A stretch of 64,000 nucleotides of DNA from Bordetella genomosp. 13 (GTDB taxonomy: Bacteria; Pseudomonadota; Gammaproteobacteria; Burkholderiales; Burkholderiaceae_B), in the NCBI RefSeq assembly GCF_007679965.1, contig NZ_VEHL01000010.1, positions 1-64,000 on the forward strand, read 5' to 3'. The translations under genes were made by a program, and so were the position numbers. The notes under the pieces were generated by a model. It was not told the DNA's origin. It saw only the letters and a program-made list of their open reading frames with translations, and did no database searches. Of the stretch, positions 51,146 to 59,147 are shown piece by piece (position 1 is the stretch's first letter; each line of letters begins with the position of its first letter).

Positions 51146-52123
51146 CTAGTCGATGGTGGCGCCGGAGGCCTTCACCACCTTCGCCCAACGTTCGCTTTCG
51201 GTTTCGGAGAAGCGCGCCAGCTCTTGCGGCGTGCTGGTGCGCACGGACATGCCGTCGGACTGGAAGCGCTCCTTCACGGCGGGGTCGGCCAGCACCTTGG
51301 ACAGCGCGGCGTTGTAGGTGGCCGTGATCGATTCGGGCGTGCCGGGCGCGGCCACCAGGCTTTGCCAGGCGACGGCCTCGTAGTCGGCCGTGCCGGGGAC
51401 GCGGGTCTCGCGCACCGTGGGCACGTCGGGCAGCGTCGGCAGGCGCCGCGCCGACGTGACCGCAAGCGCGCGCACCTTGCCCGCCTTGATCTGCGGCAGC
51501 ACCGGCGCCAGGTCGGCGAACATCATGGCGACCTGACCGCTGAGCACGTCGTTCAGCGCGGCGGCCGAGCCTTTGTAGGGCACGTGCGTCAGCGACACGC
51601 CGGCCGAGGTCTTGAACAGTTCGCCCGCCAGGTGCTGCGGACTGCCGTTGCCCGCCGACCCGAAGCTGAGCGCGCCCGGCTCGGCCTTGGCCAGCGCCAC
51701 CAGTTCGGCCAGCGAATTGGCCTTGACCGAGGGCGCCACCACGATCACCAGCGGCACCTCGGCCACCAGGCCGACCGGCGCGAAGTCGCCGGGCTTGTAG
51801 GGCAGCGTCTTGTACAGACTGCGGTTGATGGCCAGCGTGGTGCTGGTGGCCATCAGCAGCATGGTGCCGTCGGGAGCGGCACGGGCCACCGCCTGGGCGC
51901 CGATGAGCGTGCCCGCGCCGGCGCGGTTCTCCACGACGAAGGAGCGGTCCAGCTCCTGCGACATGCGCTGCGCGATGATGCGCGCCAGGATGTCGGTGGC
52001 GCCGCCCGGCGCGTACGGCACGACGAGGGTGACCGGCGCCTGCTGGGCGGCGGCGGCCGTGCCCGCCGCCAGGGCGAGCGCCGCGGCGCACACGGCCCGG
52101 ATGATGCTTGCGTAGGGGTTCAT
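51146..52123 (-). CDS. Bug-family (TctC) tripartite tricarboxylate receptor
   Basis: A 325-residue periplasmic receptor with a Sec signal (IRAVCAAALALAAGTAAAAQ). Signatures: VTLVVPYAPGGATDILARII, FVVENRAGAGTLIGAQ, AAPDGTMLLMATSTTLAIN and LSFGSAGNGSPQHLAGEL. It lies between the flavoprotein hydroxylase and hpaG1 in the same direction, so it probably binds the aromatic acid fed into the hpa pathway. The ATG follows a GGAGAC site. Confidence 0.92.
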   Translation of the reverse strand: MNPYASIIRAVCAAALALAAGTAAAAQQAPVTLVVPYAPGGATDILARIIAQRMSQELDRSFVVENRAGAGTLIGAQAVARAAPDGTMLLMATSTTLAINRSLYKTLPYKPGDFAPVGLVAEVPLVIVVAPSVKANSLAELVALAKAEPGALSFGSAGNGSPQHLAGELFKTSAGVSLTHVPYKGSAAALNDVLSGQVAMMFADLAPVLPQIKAGKVRALAVTSARRLPTLPDVPTVRETRVPGTADYEAVAWQSLVAAPGTPESITATYNAALSKVLADPAVKERFQSDGMSVRTSTPQELARFSETESERWAKVVKASGATID

Positions 52124-52167
52124 GGGTTGTCTCCTTGATTCTGGTTGTTGTGAGGAAGGCCTCGCGG

Positions 52168-53835
52168 TCAGGCCGCGCGGGCCGCATCGGCGCTGGCGCC
52201 CCGCAGCCGGTCGACCAGCGCCAGGCTATCGGCCGGCGGCGCATCGCCGCGCCACGCCACGTGCTGGTCGGGGCGCGAGATCAGCAGCGCATGGCGGTAG
52301 GCCTGCGGCGCCGTGTTGCGGGACACGTCCAGCAAGCGCATCGGCAGGCCCCTCCGGGCGGCGGCGTCCAGCAGCGGCCGCACGTCCACGTCCGGATCCA
52401 GGCGGATCACGCAGTAGTCGGGGCCCGTGGCGTCGTACAGCGAGCGGCCGTCGGGCAGCGTGAAGTGCGGCGTGCGGCAGCCCGGCACCGTCGAGGGCGT
52501 GAAGCTGCCCATGGCGTAGCCCGGCTGCGCTTCGCCGTCATAGGCGATCAGCGGCGACTGGTCGTAGAAGTAGCCGAAGTTCAGCCCCGCGCAGCAGTAC
52601 TGCTGCACGTTCAGGTCGTAGGCACGCCGGCCTACTTCCTGCCGCACCGCCCTGCCCGCCTCGTCCTGGGCCTCGATGTTGTCCGGCACGATGCGCCGTT
52701 CGGTGGCCATGGCATGGGCGTGGTCCATCACGAAGTGCGAGACCTGCGAAGTGATGGGATGGCGTTCGCCGACGTAGGCCTGCAGGATCTCCGGGTCGCC
52801 CCAGCCGTTGACCACGGCCGCCAGCTGCCACGCCAGGTTGGCCGCGTCGGCGATACCCGCGTTCATGCCATAGCCGGCGTACGGCACCCACAGGTGCGCC
52901 GCGTCTCCGCAGATGAAGATGCGTCGGTCGCGGAAACGGTCTGCCACCAGGCGGCGGCCGAACCAGTCTTCCTTGCTGATCACCTCGTACGGGAACTGGT
53001 CGTCCACGCCCAGTATCTGGCGGATGCTGCGGTCGCGGTCCACCGATTCGAAATCGGGCTCGTCGTCCTTCAGGTAGTTGTGGACCAGCCACAGTGCCTG
53101 CCCGTCGATGGCGTAGACGTTGCCGCAGCGCACCGGATTGAGCGTGAACGTGGCCCACGCCGGCGGATGCTTGAACAGCCCCAGCAGCCCGGGCGCGCGG
53201 ATGTAGGTGGACTGCACGCGCTGGATCACGGCATCGCCCACCAGCCTGGCGCCGATGGCGCCGCGCACGTGCGAGCGTCCGCCGTCGCAGCCCACCAGGT
53301 AGTCGGCCTCGAAGGACAGGGTCTCGCCGGTGTCCAGGTCGCGCGCCCGCACCTGCACGCCCGACTCGGTCTGGCCGACCGTCTCGACCTCGACGCGGTT
53401 GCGGATGGCCAGGCCAGGCATGGACTCGGCGTGCGCGAACAGGATGGGTTCGAGATAGATCTGGTTGATGCGGTGCGGCGGCTCCGCGGTCGGCCAGTCG
53501 GTGTCCGGGCCCGGATCGTTGCGCAGCCGGCCGGCGCGGCTGGGGATCGGGATGCGGGTCAGCTCGATGCCGGTGGCGCTGGTGCGGTAGGCCACGTCGT
53601 GCGGGTAGTCCGGCGGCAGGCCCGCCTCGCGCACGGCGCGCGCCACGCCCAGGCGGCGGAAGATCTCCATCGACCGCGCCGAGACGTGGTTGCATTTCAC
53701 GCTGGGCGGCTCGCCGCGCTGGCGCTTCTCCAGCACCAGGACGCGCACGCCCCGGCTGGCCAGATCCATGGAGACCGTCAATCCGACCGGACCGGCGCCC
53801 ACCACGATCACACTGTGCTTTTCCTTGCCACCCAT
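52168..53835 (-). CDS. Class A FAD-dependent aromatic hydroxylase (MhpA/PheA-like)
   Basis: A 555-residue flavoprotein monooxygenase: FAD motif VIVVGAGPVGLTVSMDLASR (9-28), DG motif GCDGGRSHVRG (about 186-196), GD motif FICGDAAHLWVPYAGYGMNAG (about 302-322, given here as landmarks) and a C-terminal thioredoxin-like region (GPDYCVIRLDPDVDVRPLLD). The family ortho-hydroxylates phenols such as 3-hydroxyphenylpropionate, resorcinol or hydroxyphenylacetate. Because hpaBC is absent, it is a candidate for making homoprotocatechuate. It is the first gene after a 160-nt gap with hairpins. Confidence 0.88.
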   Translation of the reverse strand: MGGKEKHSVIVVGAGPVGLTVSMDLASRGVRVLVLEKRQRGEPPSVKCNHVSARSMEIFRRLGVARAVREAGLPPDYPHDVAYRTSATGIELTRIPIPSRAGRLRNDPGPDTDWPTAEPPHRINQIYLEPILFAHAESMPGLAIRNRVEVETVGQTESGVQVRARDLDTGETLSFEADYLVGCDGGRSHVRGAIGARLVGDAVIQRVQSTYIRAPGLLGLFKHPPAWATFTLNPVRCGNVYAIDGQALWLVHNYLKDDEPDFESVDRDRSIRQILGVDDQFPYEVISKEDWFGRRLVADRFRDRRIFICGDAAHLWVPYAGYGMNAGIADAANLAWQLAAVVNGWGDPEILQAYVGERHPITSQVSHFVMDHAHAMATERRIVPDNIEAQDEAGRAVRQEVGRRAYDLNVQQYCCAGLNFGYFYDQSPLIAYDGEAQPGYAMGSFTPSTVPGCRTPHFTLPDGRSLYDATGPDYCVIRLDPDVDVRPLLDAAARRGLPMRLLDVSRNTAPQAYRHALLISRPDQHVAWRGDAPPADSLALVDRLRGASADAARAA

Positions 53836-53897
53836 GATGTTTCTTTCCGTCTGTGTTTCAGAGATGCGCAGTGTATGGACGGCCCGAAAAGCCGGAC

Positions 53898-53920
53898 AAA
53901 CGATACTTTTTTATCCGTTT
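53898..53920. promoter_or_regulatory. AT-rich imperfect dyad upstream of the hydroxylase/hpa genes
   Basis: AAACGATA (53898-53905) and ATCCGTTT (53913-53920) form an imperfect inverted repeat around a T-tract, 63 nt upstream of the hydroxylase start. It lies in the only AT-rich part of the gap and may be an operator or promoter element. It has no clear match to the dyad at the IclR gene. Confidence 0.4.
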
Positions 53921-53939
53921 ATAAAATTCTTGTATGAAT

Positions 53940-53987
53940 CGCACGGCGCCGTGCGAGCCCTTGCCCGCGCAGCCCCGTGGCAAGGGC
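53940..53987 (-). terminator. Double hairpin after the 61-residue gene
   Basis: On the minus strand, 8 nt past the stop of the small gene, GCCCTTGCC (53957-53965) pairs with GGCAAGGGC (53979-53987) around a 13-nt loop, followed at once by the perfect palindrome CGCACGGC-GCCGTGCG (53940-53955). No T-run follows directly. It probably weakens or ends transcription of the oxygenase operon before the hydroxylase/hpa genes. Confidence 0.55.
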
Positions 53988-53995
53988 CTCCCGGG

Positions 53996-54181
53996 CTAGT
54001 CGCCCGTGCCCCGGGCCAGCCCCGAGACTTCCTCGCAGTGCACCAATTCGCCCGCCTCGTCACCGCCATCGAAGCGCACCTGCACCCAGATTCCGTCGCC
54101 GATGTTCTCGACGATCTCGGCCGTGCGGCCGTCCTTCAGGGCCAGCCACTGGCCCGCCTGCAACTGCATCAGGTTCAGCAT
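53996..54181 (-). CDS. Small conserved-looking protein of the oxygenase operon
   Basis: A 61-residue acidic protein beginning MLNLMQLQAGQWLALKDGRT and continuing with AEIVENIGDGIWVQVRFDGG, a beta-rich pattern with DGR, GDG and DGG turns, like a small barrel. No membrane segment, Cys or signal peptide. AGGA lies 6 nt before the ATG, and the gene follows the oxygenase beta gene by 26 nt in the same direction. I do not recognise a named family. Position suggests an accessory role for the oxygenase; this is inference. Confidence 0.65.
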   Translation of the reverse strand: MLNLMQLQAGQWLALKDGRTAEIVENIGDGIWVQVRFDGGDEAGELVHCEEVSGLARGTGD

Positions 54182-54207
54182 GTCGTTCCTGCCTATGGGA
54201 TCGGATG

Positions 54208-54792
54208 TCAGAAGAACATCGTCAGGTTCTTGGCCAGCAGCACGTTCTGCGGCAGGTGGATCTCGCGACGCGCCAGTTGCCACCCATCGCCCACGCGGCG
54301 CAGGCGGTCGTAGCGCCGGCCGGCGAAGAAATACTCTTCGTACTCGCAGCGGTTCTGGTACATGAGGAAGCGGCTGCGCACGTCCACCTCCAGGCCGCTC
54401 GCGGCCGATTCGTCGATGGCGGTGATCTGCACGTTGCTGACCAGGCGCGACAGCCTGGACAGCGGCTCTTCCGCCCAGTGCACCCCGGTCATGATCTGCT
54501 CGGCGCGCTTGGCCAGGGTCCATTTGCCCTCGTTGAACCAGCTCATGTCCTTTTCCATGCGCGTGTGCTCGGCGCTGCCGTGCCTGCCGAACTTCACGTT
54601 GAAGTTCATGGGCATGAAGTACACGAGATCGTCGGCCAGGGTTTCCAGCCAGAGGTCGAAGCGGCGCGTGTCCAGCAGCTCGCATTCGTCGTACAGGTGC
54701 TCTTCCACGTCGCGCTTCAGGTCGTAGTAGCGCGCATCGCGCACGAGGGCGGGCACGCCGGGCGCGGCCACGTCGGTAACGGTGTCGTTCAT
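54208..54792 (-). CDS. Ring-hydroxylating dioxygenase beta subunit (BphE/HcaF-like)
   Basis: A 194-residue small subunit. YDLKRDVEEHLYDECELLDT and RFDLWLETLADDLVYFMPM (about 23-62) and the C-terminal RRYDRLRRVGDGWQLARREI match the biphenyl/phenylpropionate dioxygenase beta family. It pairs with the alpha subunit at 55609-56964, from which it is separated by an SDR gene. It differs clearly from the shorter beta subunit at 15267, so the two oxygenases are not duplicates. Confidence 0.92.
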   Translation of the reverse strand: MNDTVTDVAAPGVPALVRDARYYDLKRDVEEHLYDECELLDTRRFDLWLETLADDLVYFMPMNFNVKFGRHGSAEHTRMEKDMSWFNEGKWTLAKRAEQIMTGVHWAEEPLSRLSRLVSNVQITAIDESAASGLEVDVRSRFLMYQNRCEYEEYFFAGRRYDRLRRVGDGWQLARREIHLPQNVLLAKNLTMFF

Positions 54793-54802
54793 CTCGATTT
54801 CC

Positions 54803-55612
54803 TTACTGGGGCTGGGGCCGGATCGGCACCGGGCCCCCTTGATGGGCGAAGCAGCCGACGTCGATCACGGTGCCCGACACGGCGCACGCCTCGTCGGACA
54901 ACAGGAAGGCCACGGCATTGGCCAGGTCGTCGCCGCTGGCCGGACGGCCGGCGGCCGTGCCGGCAGCGGGCCGGTTGCGGAACACGGCCTCGTCGCCGCC
55001 AAAGCGGCCGACGCTCATGCCCGACACGATGCCGCCGCCGCCCGGGATGGCGACGTTGACGCGGATGCGGTCGTGGAAGTGGTCATAGGCCATGGCGGAC
55101 GACAGCGCCAGCACGGCGCCCTTGCTGGCGGCATAGAGCGCCATGTTGGGCTTGCCGTAGCCGGCGCCCGAGCCGATGTTGACGATGGCCCCCCCGCCCT
55201 GCCCCCGCATGGCCGGGATGACCGCGCGGCAGGCCAGGTAGATGCCGCGCACGTTGACGGCCAGGATGCGGTCGGCCGTGTCGGGCGGCGTGTCCAGCAC
55301 CGTGCCCAGCGGCCCGATGGCGGCGTTGTTGACCAGCCCGTCGATGCGGCCATGCAGATCCAGCGCGCGTTGCGCCACGCGGGCCACGTCGGCTTCGTTC
55401 GACACGTCGGCCTCCATGACCTCGACCGCGTCGGCCAGGCCGGCCTCGGCCAGCGCGCGATGCAGTCCGTCGAAGCCGGACGCCGTGCTGGACACCTGCG
55501 CCTGGCCCAGCCCGAACGCCAGCACGCGATGGCCGCGGCGCGCCAGCGACAGCGTGATGGACTGTCCCAGCCCGAAGGTGCCGCCGGTGACGATGGTGAC
55601 GGGGCGGTTCAT
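54803..55612 (-). CDS. SDR-family dehydrogenase (candidate cis-dihydrodiol dehydrogenase)
   Basis: A 269-residue short-chain dehydrogenase: TGGTFGLGQ cofactor loop (9-17), NNAAIG (about 94-99), catalytic serine in GSGAG, YAASKG with Y-x3-K. Located between alpha and beta genes of a dioxygenase, with the start overlapping the alpha stop (ATGA), it most likely re-aromatises the dihydrodiol to a catechol. BphB-type enzymes have the same role but typically differ in the loop sequence, so this is inferred from position. Confidence 0.87.
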   Translation of the reverse strand: MNRPVTIVTGGTFGLGQSITLSLARRGHRVLAFGLGQAQVSSTASGFDGLHRALAEAGLADAVEVMEADVSNEADVARVAQRALDLHGRIDGLVNNAAIGPLGTVLDTPPDTADRILAVNVRGIYLACRAVIPAMRGQGGGAIVNIGSGAGYGKPNMALYAASKGAVLALSSAMAYDHFHDRIRVNVAIPGGGGIVSGMSVGRFGGDEAVFRNRPAAGTAAGRPASGDDLANAVAFLLSDEACAVSGTVIDVGCFAHQGGPVPIRPQPQ

Positions 55613-56964
55613 TGCGCGAAGCTCGCCGGGCCGTTGTCGTGCCTGCCCAGCAGCACGTCCCAGTCGGCGCCGTTCATGTAGTCGCGCCAGCGGCGGTAGT
55701 ACTGCCGCGGGTTCTCCTCGCTGACCTGCAGGCTGACGTTGCCCGGCACCGGCCCCTCGTTGCTGACCTTGCCCAGCGACTGCTGGTAGTTGTAGGGATA
55801 GCGCTTGGCGACGACCCCGCGGCTGCCCGCGGTGGCGTAGTTCCAGTTCTCCATGTCGTCCTGCTCGGTCATGCCGGCGGGACCGGAATAGCGCATGTAG
55901 TAGGTGCGCAGGAAGTCCTTGACCTCTTGCGGCGCGTTGGCGTCCACCAGGAAGAAGCGCCAGGCCTCGGTGGCCTCGGGACCGTGCGGATGCCACACGC
56001 ACAGGCTGCGCGGCTGCTTGCCGTGGAACGACAGGTTCGGATAGATGGTGCCCACGAACGGCACCAGCCGGCTGCGCTGCTCGCCCAGACGGCGCTTGCG
56101 CTCCTCGTGGCAATGGCGGAAATATTCGGCCACGATGGGATTGTTCTGGAACGTGTCCACGAACGGCGCGTTCTCGGGCACGATGGCGCTGTGCACGCCG
56201 TGGCCGGCCGGGAAGTTCACCCACAGGTGCTGGGCGTATTCCAGTTCGTTGTCGCGCCGGCCCTTCACGCCGACCTCGGCGCTGGGGCCGATGCCGATCA
56301 GGTCGACCGAGCGGTGGCTGACGTTGTGATAGGTGTCGCCCAGGAAGTTCTCGGCCGCGAATTTCCAGTTGCACGGGATGATCCACTTGTGCACGCCCAC
56401 CAGCACTTCCGAGCCGCCCTCGCTGCCGTCGCGGTGGTCCAGCGCCAGGTCCAGGTGCGTACTGGCGTCGCCCAGGTAGGTCAGGAAATCGGGCGCGTCC
56501 TTGTCCCAGGTGGCCCACACCGTCCCCTTGTAAAGCGCCATCTTCGGCACTTCGATCAGCGACCAATTCTCCTTTTCCAGGCAGCCCTCGTAGATGGCCT
56601 TGTACTGCGGCACGCCGAACAGCTTGCCCTCGGTCGTGTAGCTCCAGCTGTGGTACGGGCAGGTGAACAGCTGCGTGTTGCCGTGGTCGTACTGGCACAC
56701 CTTCATGCCGCGGTGGCGGCACGAGTTCAGGAAGACGTGTACCTGCTTTTTCTTGTCGCGCGTCAGGATCACGGACTCGGCGCCCATGCGCGAGCTGTAG
56801 TAGTCGCCCGGGTTCGGGATCTGGCTTTCATGGCCGACGAACAGCCATGCGCGGGTGAACACCTTTTCCAGCTCTTCCTGGAAGATGTCCTTGTCCGAGA
56901 AGATCTCGCGGCTGATGACGCCGCTTTTCAGGTCGACCATGCGGTCGTAGGGGGAGCTATTCAC
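55609..56964 (-). CDS. Ring-hydroxylating dioxygenase alpha subunit (biphenyl/naphthalene type)
   Basis: A 451-residue Rieske oxygenase. Cluster ligands are C82, H84, C102 and H105 (CRHRGMKVC ... CPYHSWSY). The catalytic iron site is in FLGDTYHNVSHRS: D210, H213 and H217. The two histidines are three residues apart, whereas H-x4-H or H-x5-H is usual. Translation starts at GTG (56964) with AGGA upstream. It should dihydroxylate an aromatic ring; the substrate is probably an aryl acid bound by the adjacent Bug receptor. Confidence 0.92.
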   Translation of the reverse strand: MNSSPYDRMVDLKSGVISREIFSDKDIFQEELEKVFTRAWLFVGHESQIPNPGDYYSSRMGAESVILTRDKKKQVHVFLNSCRHRGMKVCQYDHGNTQLFTCPYHSWSYTTEGKLFGVPQYKAIYEGCLEKENWSLIEVPKMALYKGTVWATWDKDAPDFLTYLGDASTHLDLALDHRDGSEGGSEVLVGVHKWIIPCNWKFAAENFLGDTYHNVSHRSVDLIGIGPSAEVGVKGRRDNELEYAQHLWVNFPAGHGVHSAIVPENAPFVDTFQNNPIVAEYFRHCHEERKRRLGEQRSRLVPFVGTIYPNLSFHGKQPRSLCVWHPHGPEATEAWRFFLVDANAPQEVKDFLRTYYMRYSGPAGMTEQDDMENWNYATAGSRGVVAKRYPYNYQQSLGKVSNEGPVPGNVSLQVSEENPRQYYRRWRDYMNGADWDVLLGRHDNGPASFAQ

Positions 56965-56990
56965 GTTTCAGTCCTGCTGGCGGAAAGGGT

Positions 56991-57992
56991 TCAGTTGAAG
57001 CGCTCGCAGAGCATGTCCTGGCGGGACAGTCCAGCGGCGTGGGCGGCCTGGCGGCCCGCCTCGACCATGGCCGGCGGCCCGCACAGGTAGACCCGCGTGC
57101 GCGGATCGGCATTCAGCGAGGCGATGAGATCGGTGGCATAGCCCTGGTGGCAGTCGCCCTGGGGCTCGGCCTCGGCGGCCAGGCGCACCTGCAGCTCGGG
57201 CCACGCCGCGCGCAACGCGCCCAGCTGTTCCAGCGCGAACAGGTGCGCGCCGCTGCGCACGCCCACCAGCAGCGTCGTGGGGATGGCGCGCGCGCCGGGG
57301 TTTTCGGCCAGCGCGGCCAGCATGGACAGGAAAGGCGCCAGGCCCGTGCCGCCCGCCACGAACAGCCGCGGCCGGTCTTCGTCGCGCAGGAAGAAGCTGC
57401 CGTGGGGCTCGCTCACCTCGACCGCGCTGCCCACGGCCGCGGCGCCGCCCAGCCACGAGGAAAAGCGCCCGCCCTCGACCAGGCGGATGTAGAACGTCAG
57501 CCGCCGCTGGCCGGACAGCCCCGCCATGGAATACGAGCGCCACTGTTCCTCGCCCTCGGGCCGGATGCGCACGTACTGGCCCGGCTGGAACTCGACCGCC
57601 TGGTCCAGTTCGACGTCCAGCCTCATGGTCTCGCGCGCCACCTGTTGCAGGGCGATCACGCGGCCGGACACCGGAGGTGAGTCTTCGGCGCAGGCCTCGG
57701 ACAGGTCGTAGGCCAGCTCGACCACGCAGGGCCCCGCGACGCGGCTGACGCAGGCCAGGATGGCGCCGGCCTCGCGGTCGCCGTCGGGCAGCACGGCGCG
57801 GTCGTACTTGCCCAGCTCGACCTCGCCGGACACCAGTTGCGCCACGCAGGTGCCGCATTGCCCATTGCCGCAGTCGGTCAGCAGGCCCAGGCCGGCGTCG
57901 GCCGCCGCCTGCACGATGCTCTGGCCGCATTGCGCCGGGACGCGGCGCGAGGCGCCGTCCGAGAACAACAGGGTGATGGGCACGCTGCTCAT
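56991..57992 (-). CDS. Oxygenase reductase: plant-type [2Fe-2S] ferredoxin + FAD + NAD domains (BenC-like)
   Basis: A 333-residue single-chain electron donor. The N-terminal plant-type ferredoxin has C41, C46, C49 and C81; the FAD domain has WRSYSMAG; the NAD domain has FVAGGTGLAPFLSM and ends with the C-terminal CERFN. It reduces the terminal oxygenase directly, so this is a two-component (class IB-like) system, unlike the four-component one at 12-16 kb. The ATG at 57992 has AAAGGA 6 nt before it; an ATG at 58007 that overlaps the Bug stop is an alternative. Confidence 0.92.
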   Translation of the reverse strand: MSSVPITLLFSDGASRRVPAQCGQSIVQAAADAGLGLLTDCGNGQCGTCVAQLVSGEVELGKYDRAVLPDGDREAGAILACVSRVAGPCVVELAYDLSEACAEDSPPVSGRVIALQQVARETMRLDVELDQAVEFQPGQYVRIRPEGEEQWRSYSMAGLSGQRRLTFYIRLVEGGRFSSWLGGAAAVGSAVEVSEPHGSFFLRDEDRPRLFVAGGTGLAPFLSMLAALAENPGARAIPTTLLVGVRSGAHLFALEQLGALRAAWPELQVRLAAEAEPQGDCHQGYATDLIASLNADPRTRVYLCGPPAMVEAGRQAAHAAGLSRQDMLCERFN

Positions 57993-58003
57993 GTCGGTTC
58001 CTT

Positions 58004-58978
58004 TCATTGATCCACTTTGATGTTTGCCGTGCGGGCCACGTCGGTCCATTTGGCGATGTCGTCGGCGATGCGCCGCCCGAGCGCCGCGCCGTCGACGTCG
58101 CCCACCTCCATGCCCAGCGGCCGGTACCTGGCCACGGTGTCGGGGTCCGCCAGGATGTCCTTCAGCGCGGACTGCAGCACGGCCACCACGTCGTCGGGCG
58201 TGCCGCGCGGCACCACCAGCCCCGTCCATACCGGCACGTCGTAGCCCGGCACGCCGGACTCGGCGATGGTGGGCACCTGCGGCAGCACGCTGGAGCGCTG
58301 CGTGGTGGTGACGGCCAGCGGCTTGAGCTTGCCGGCGTTGATCTGCGCGATGACGCCCGCCACGTCGACGAAGCCCACGTCGACCTCATTGCCCAGCAGC
58401 GCCGCCACCAGTGGGCCGGTGCCGCGATAGCTGACCTGGACCAGGCGCGTGTCCGCCTGGCGGGCGTAGTACTCGGCGGCCAGCTGGAACGTGGACGAGC
58501 CCACGCCGTGGGTCAGCGCCCCATCGGGATTGCGGCGGGCCAGCGTCTTCAGGTCGGCCAGCGTGTCGCCCTTGAAGGCGGCGTTGCCCACGACCACCAG
58601 CGGGAACGACCCCAGCAGCGCGACCGGCTTGAAGTCTTTCGTCGGGTCGTAGCCGAGCTTGCCGTAGATGGCCGGGTTGATGGTCAGCGCGCCGCTGGAG
58701 GCCACGAAGATCGTGTAGCCATCGGGCGCGGCGCGGGACACGTAGTCGGCCGCGATGATGGAGTTGGCGCCGGCCCGGTTCTCGACCACGAAGGGCTGCT
58801 TCAGCCGGGCCTGCAGCTTGGCCGCGATGAGGCGCGCCAGGATGTCGTTGGTGCCGCCCGGCGCGAACCCCACCACCACGCTGACCGGGCGTTCGGGATA
58901 GCCGGCGGCGTGCGCGGCGGGCGCAACGGCGGCGGCGGTGAGCGCGGCAAGCGCCGCACAGGCGATGAAAGCCTTCAT
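58004..58978 (-). CDS. Bug-family (TctC) tripartite tricarboxylate receptor
   Basis: A 324-residue periplasmic receptor: Sec signal AFIACAALAALTAAAVAPAA, then VSVVVGFAPGGTNDILARLI, FVVENRAGANSIIAADYV, AAPDGYTIFVASSGALTIN and LTHGVGSSTFQLAAEYY. It is the first gene of the oxygenase operon and divergent from the IclR gene, so it probably binds the inducer or substrate of the pathway. The ATG at 58978 is chosen by the signal peptide. Confidence 0.92.
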   Translation of the reverse strand: MKAFIACAALAALTAAAVAPAAHAAGYPERPVSVVVGFAPGGTNDILARLIAAKLQARLKQPFVVENRAGANSIIAADYVSRAAPDGYTIFVASSGALTINPAIYGKLGYDPTKDFKPVALLGSFPLVVVGNAAFKGDTLADLKTLARRNPDGALTHGVGSSTFQLAAEYYARQADTRLVQVSYRGTGPLVAALLGNEVDVGFVDVAGVIAQINAGKLKPLAVTTTQRSSVLPQVPTIAESGVPGYDVPVWTGLVVPRGTPDDVVAVLQSALKDILADPDTVARYRPLGMEVGDVDGAALGRRIADDIAKWTDVARTANIKVDQ

Positions 58979-58996
58979 GTCTGGTCTCTCTCCACT

Positions 58997-59048
58997 TTTC
59001 GTTGTTGTCCGTCTTGCGGACTGTATTCTCATTATACGTACAACGAAA
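58997..59048. promoter_or_regulatory. Divergent Bug/iclR promoter region with 9-bp inverted repeat
   Basis: TTTCGTTGT (58997-59005) and ACAACGAAA (59040-59048) are perfect complements 34 nt apart. Between them lies a second small dyad, GTCCG (59007-59011)/CGGAC (59017-59021), and an AT-rich TATTCTCATTATAC stretch. It is a likely binding site for the IclR protein controlling both directions. Confidence 0.6.
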
Positions 59049-59147
59049 TGGCGCGCAAGATGGCGGGGCCACCGTTACAAAGCGGCCGGGCAGGCGTGCG
59101 CCGGCGGACGCCGGGGTAGACTCTGCGGGCAAACCAGGAGATCGAAT

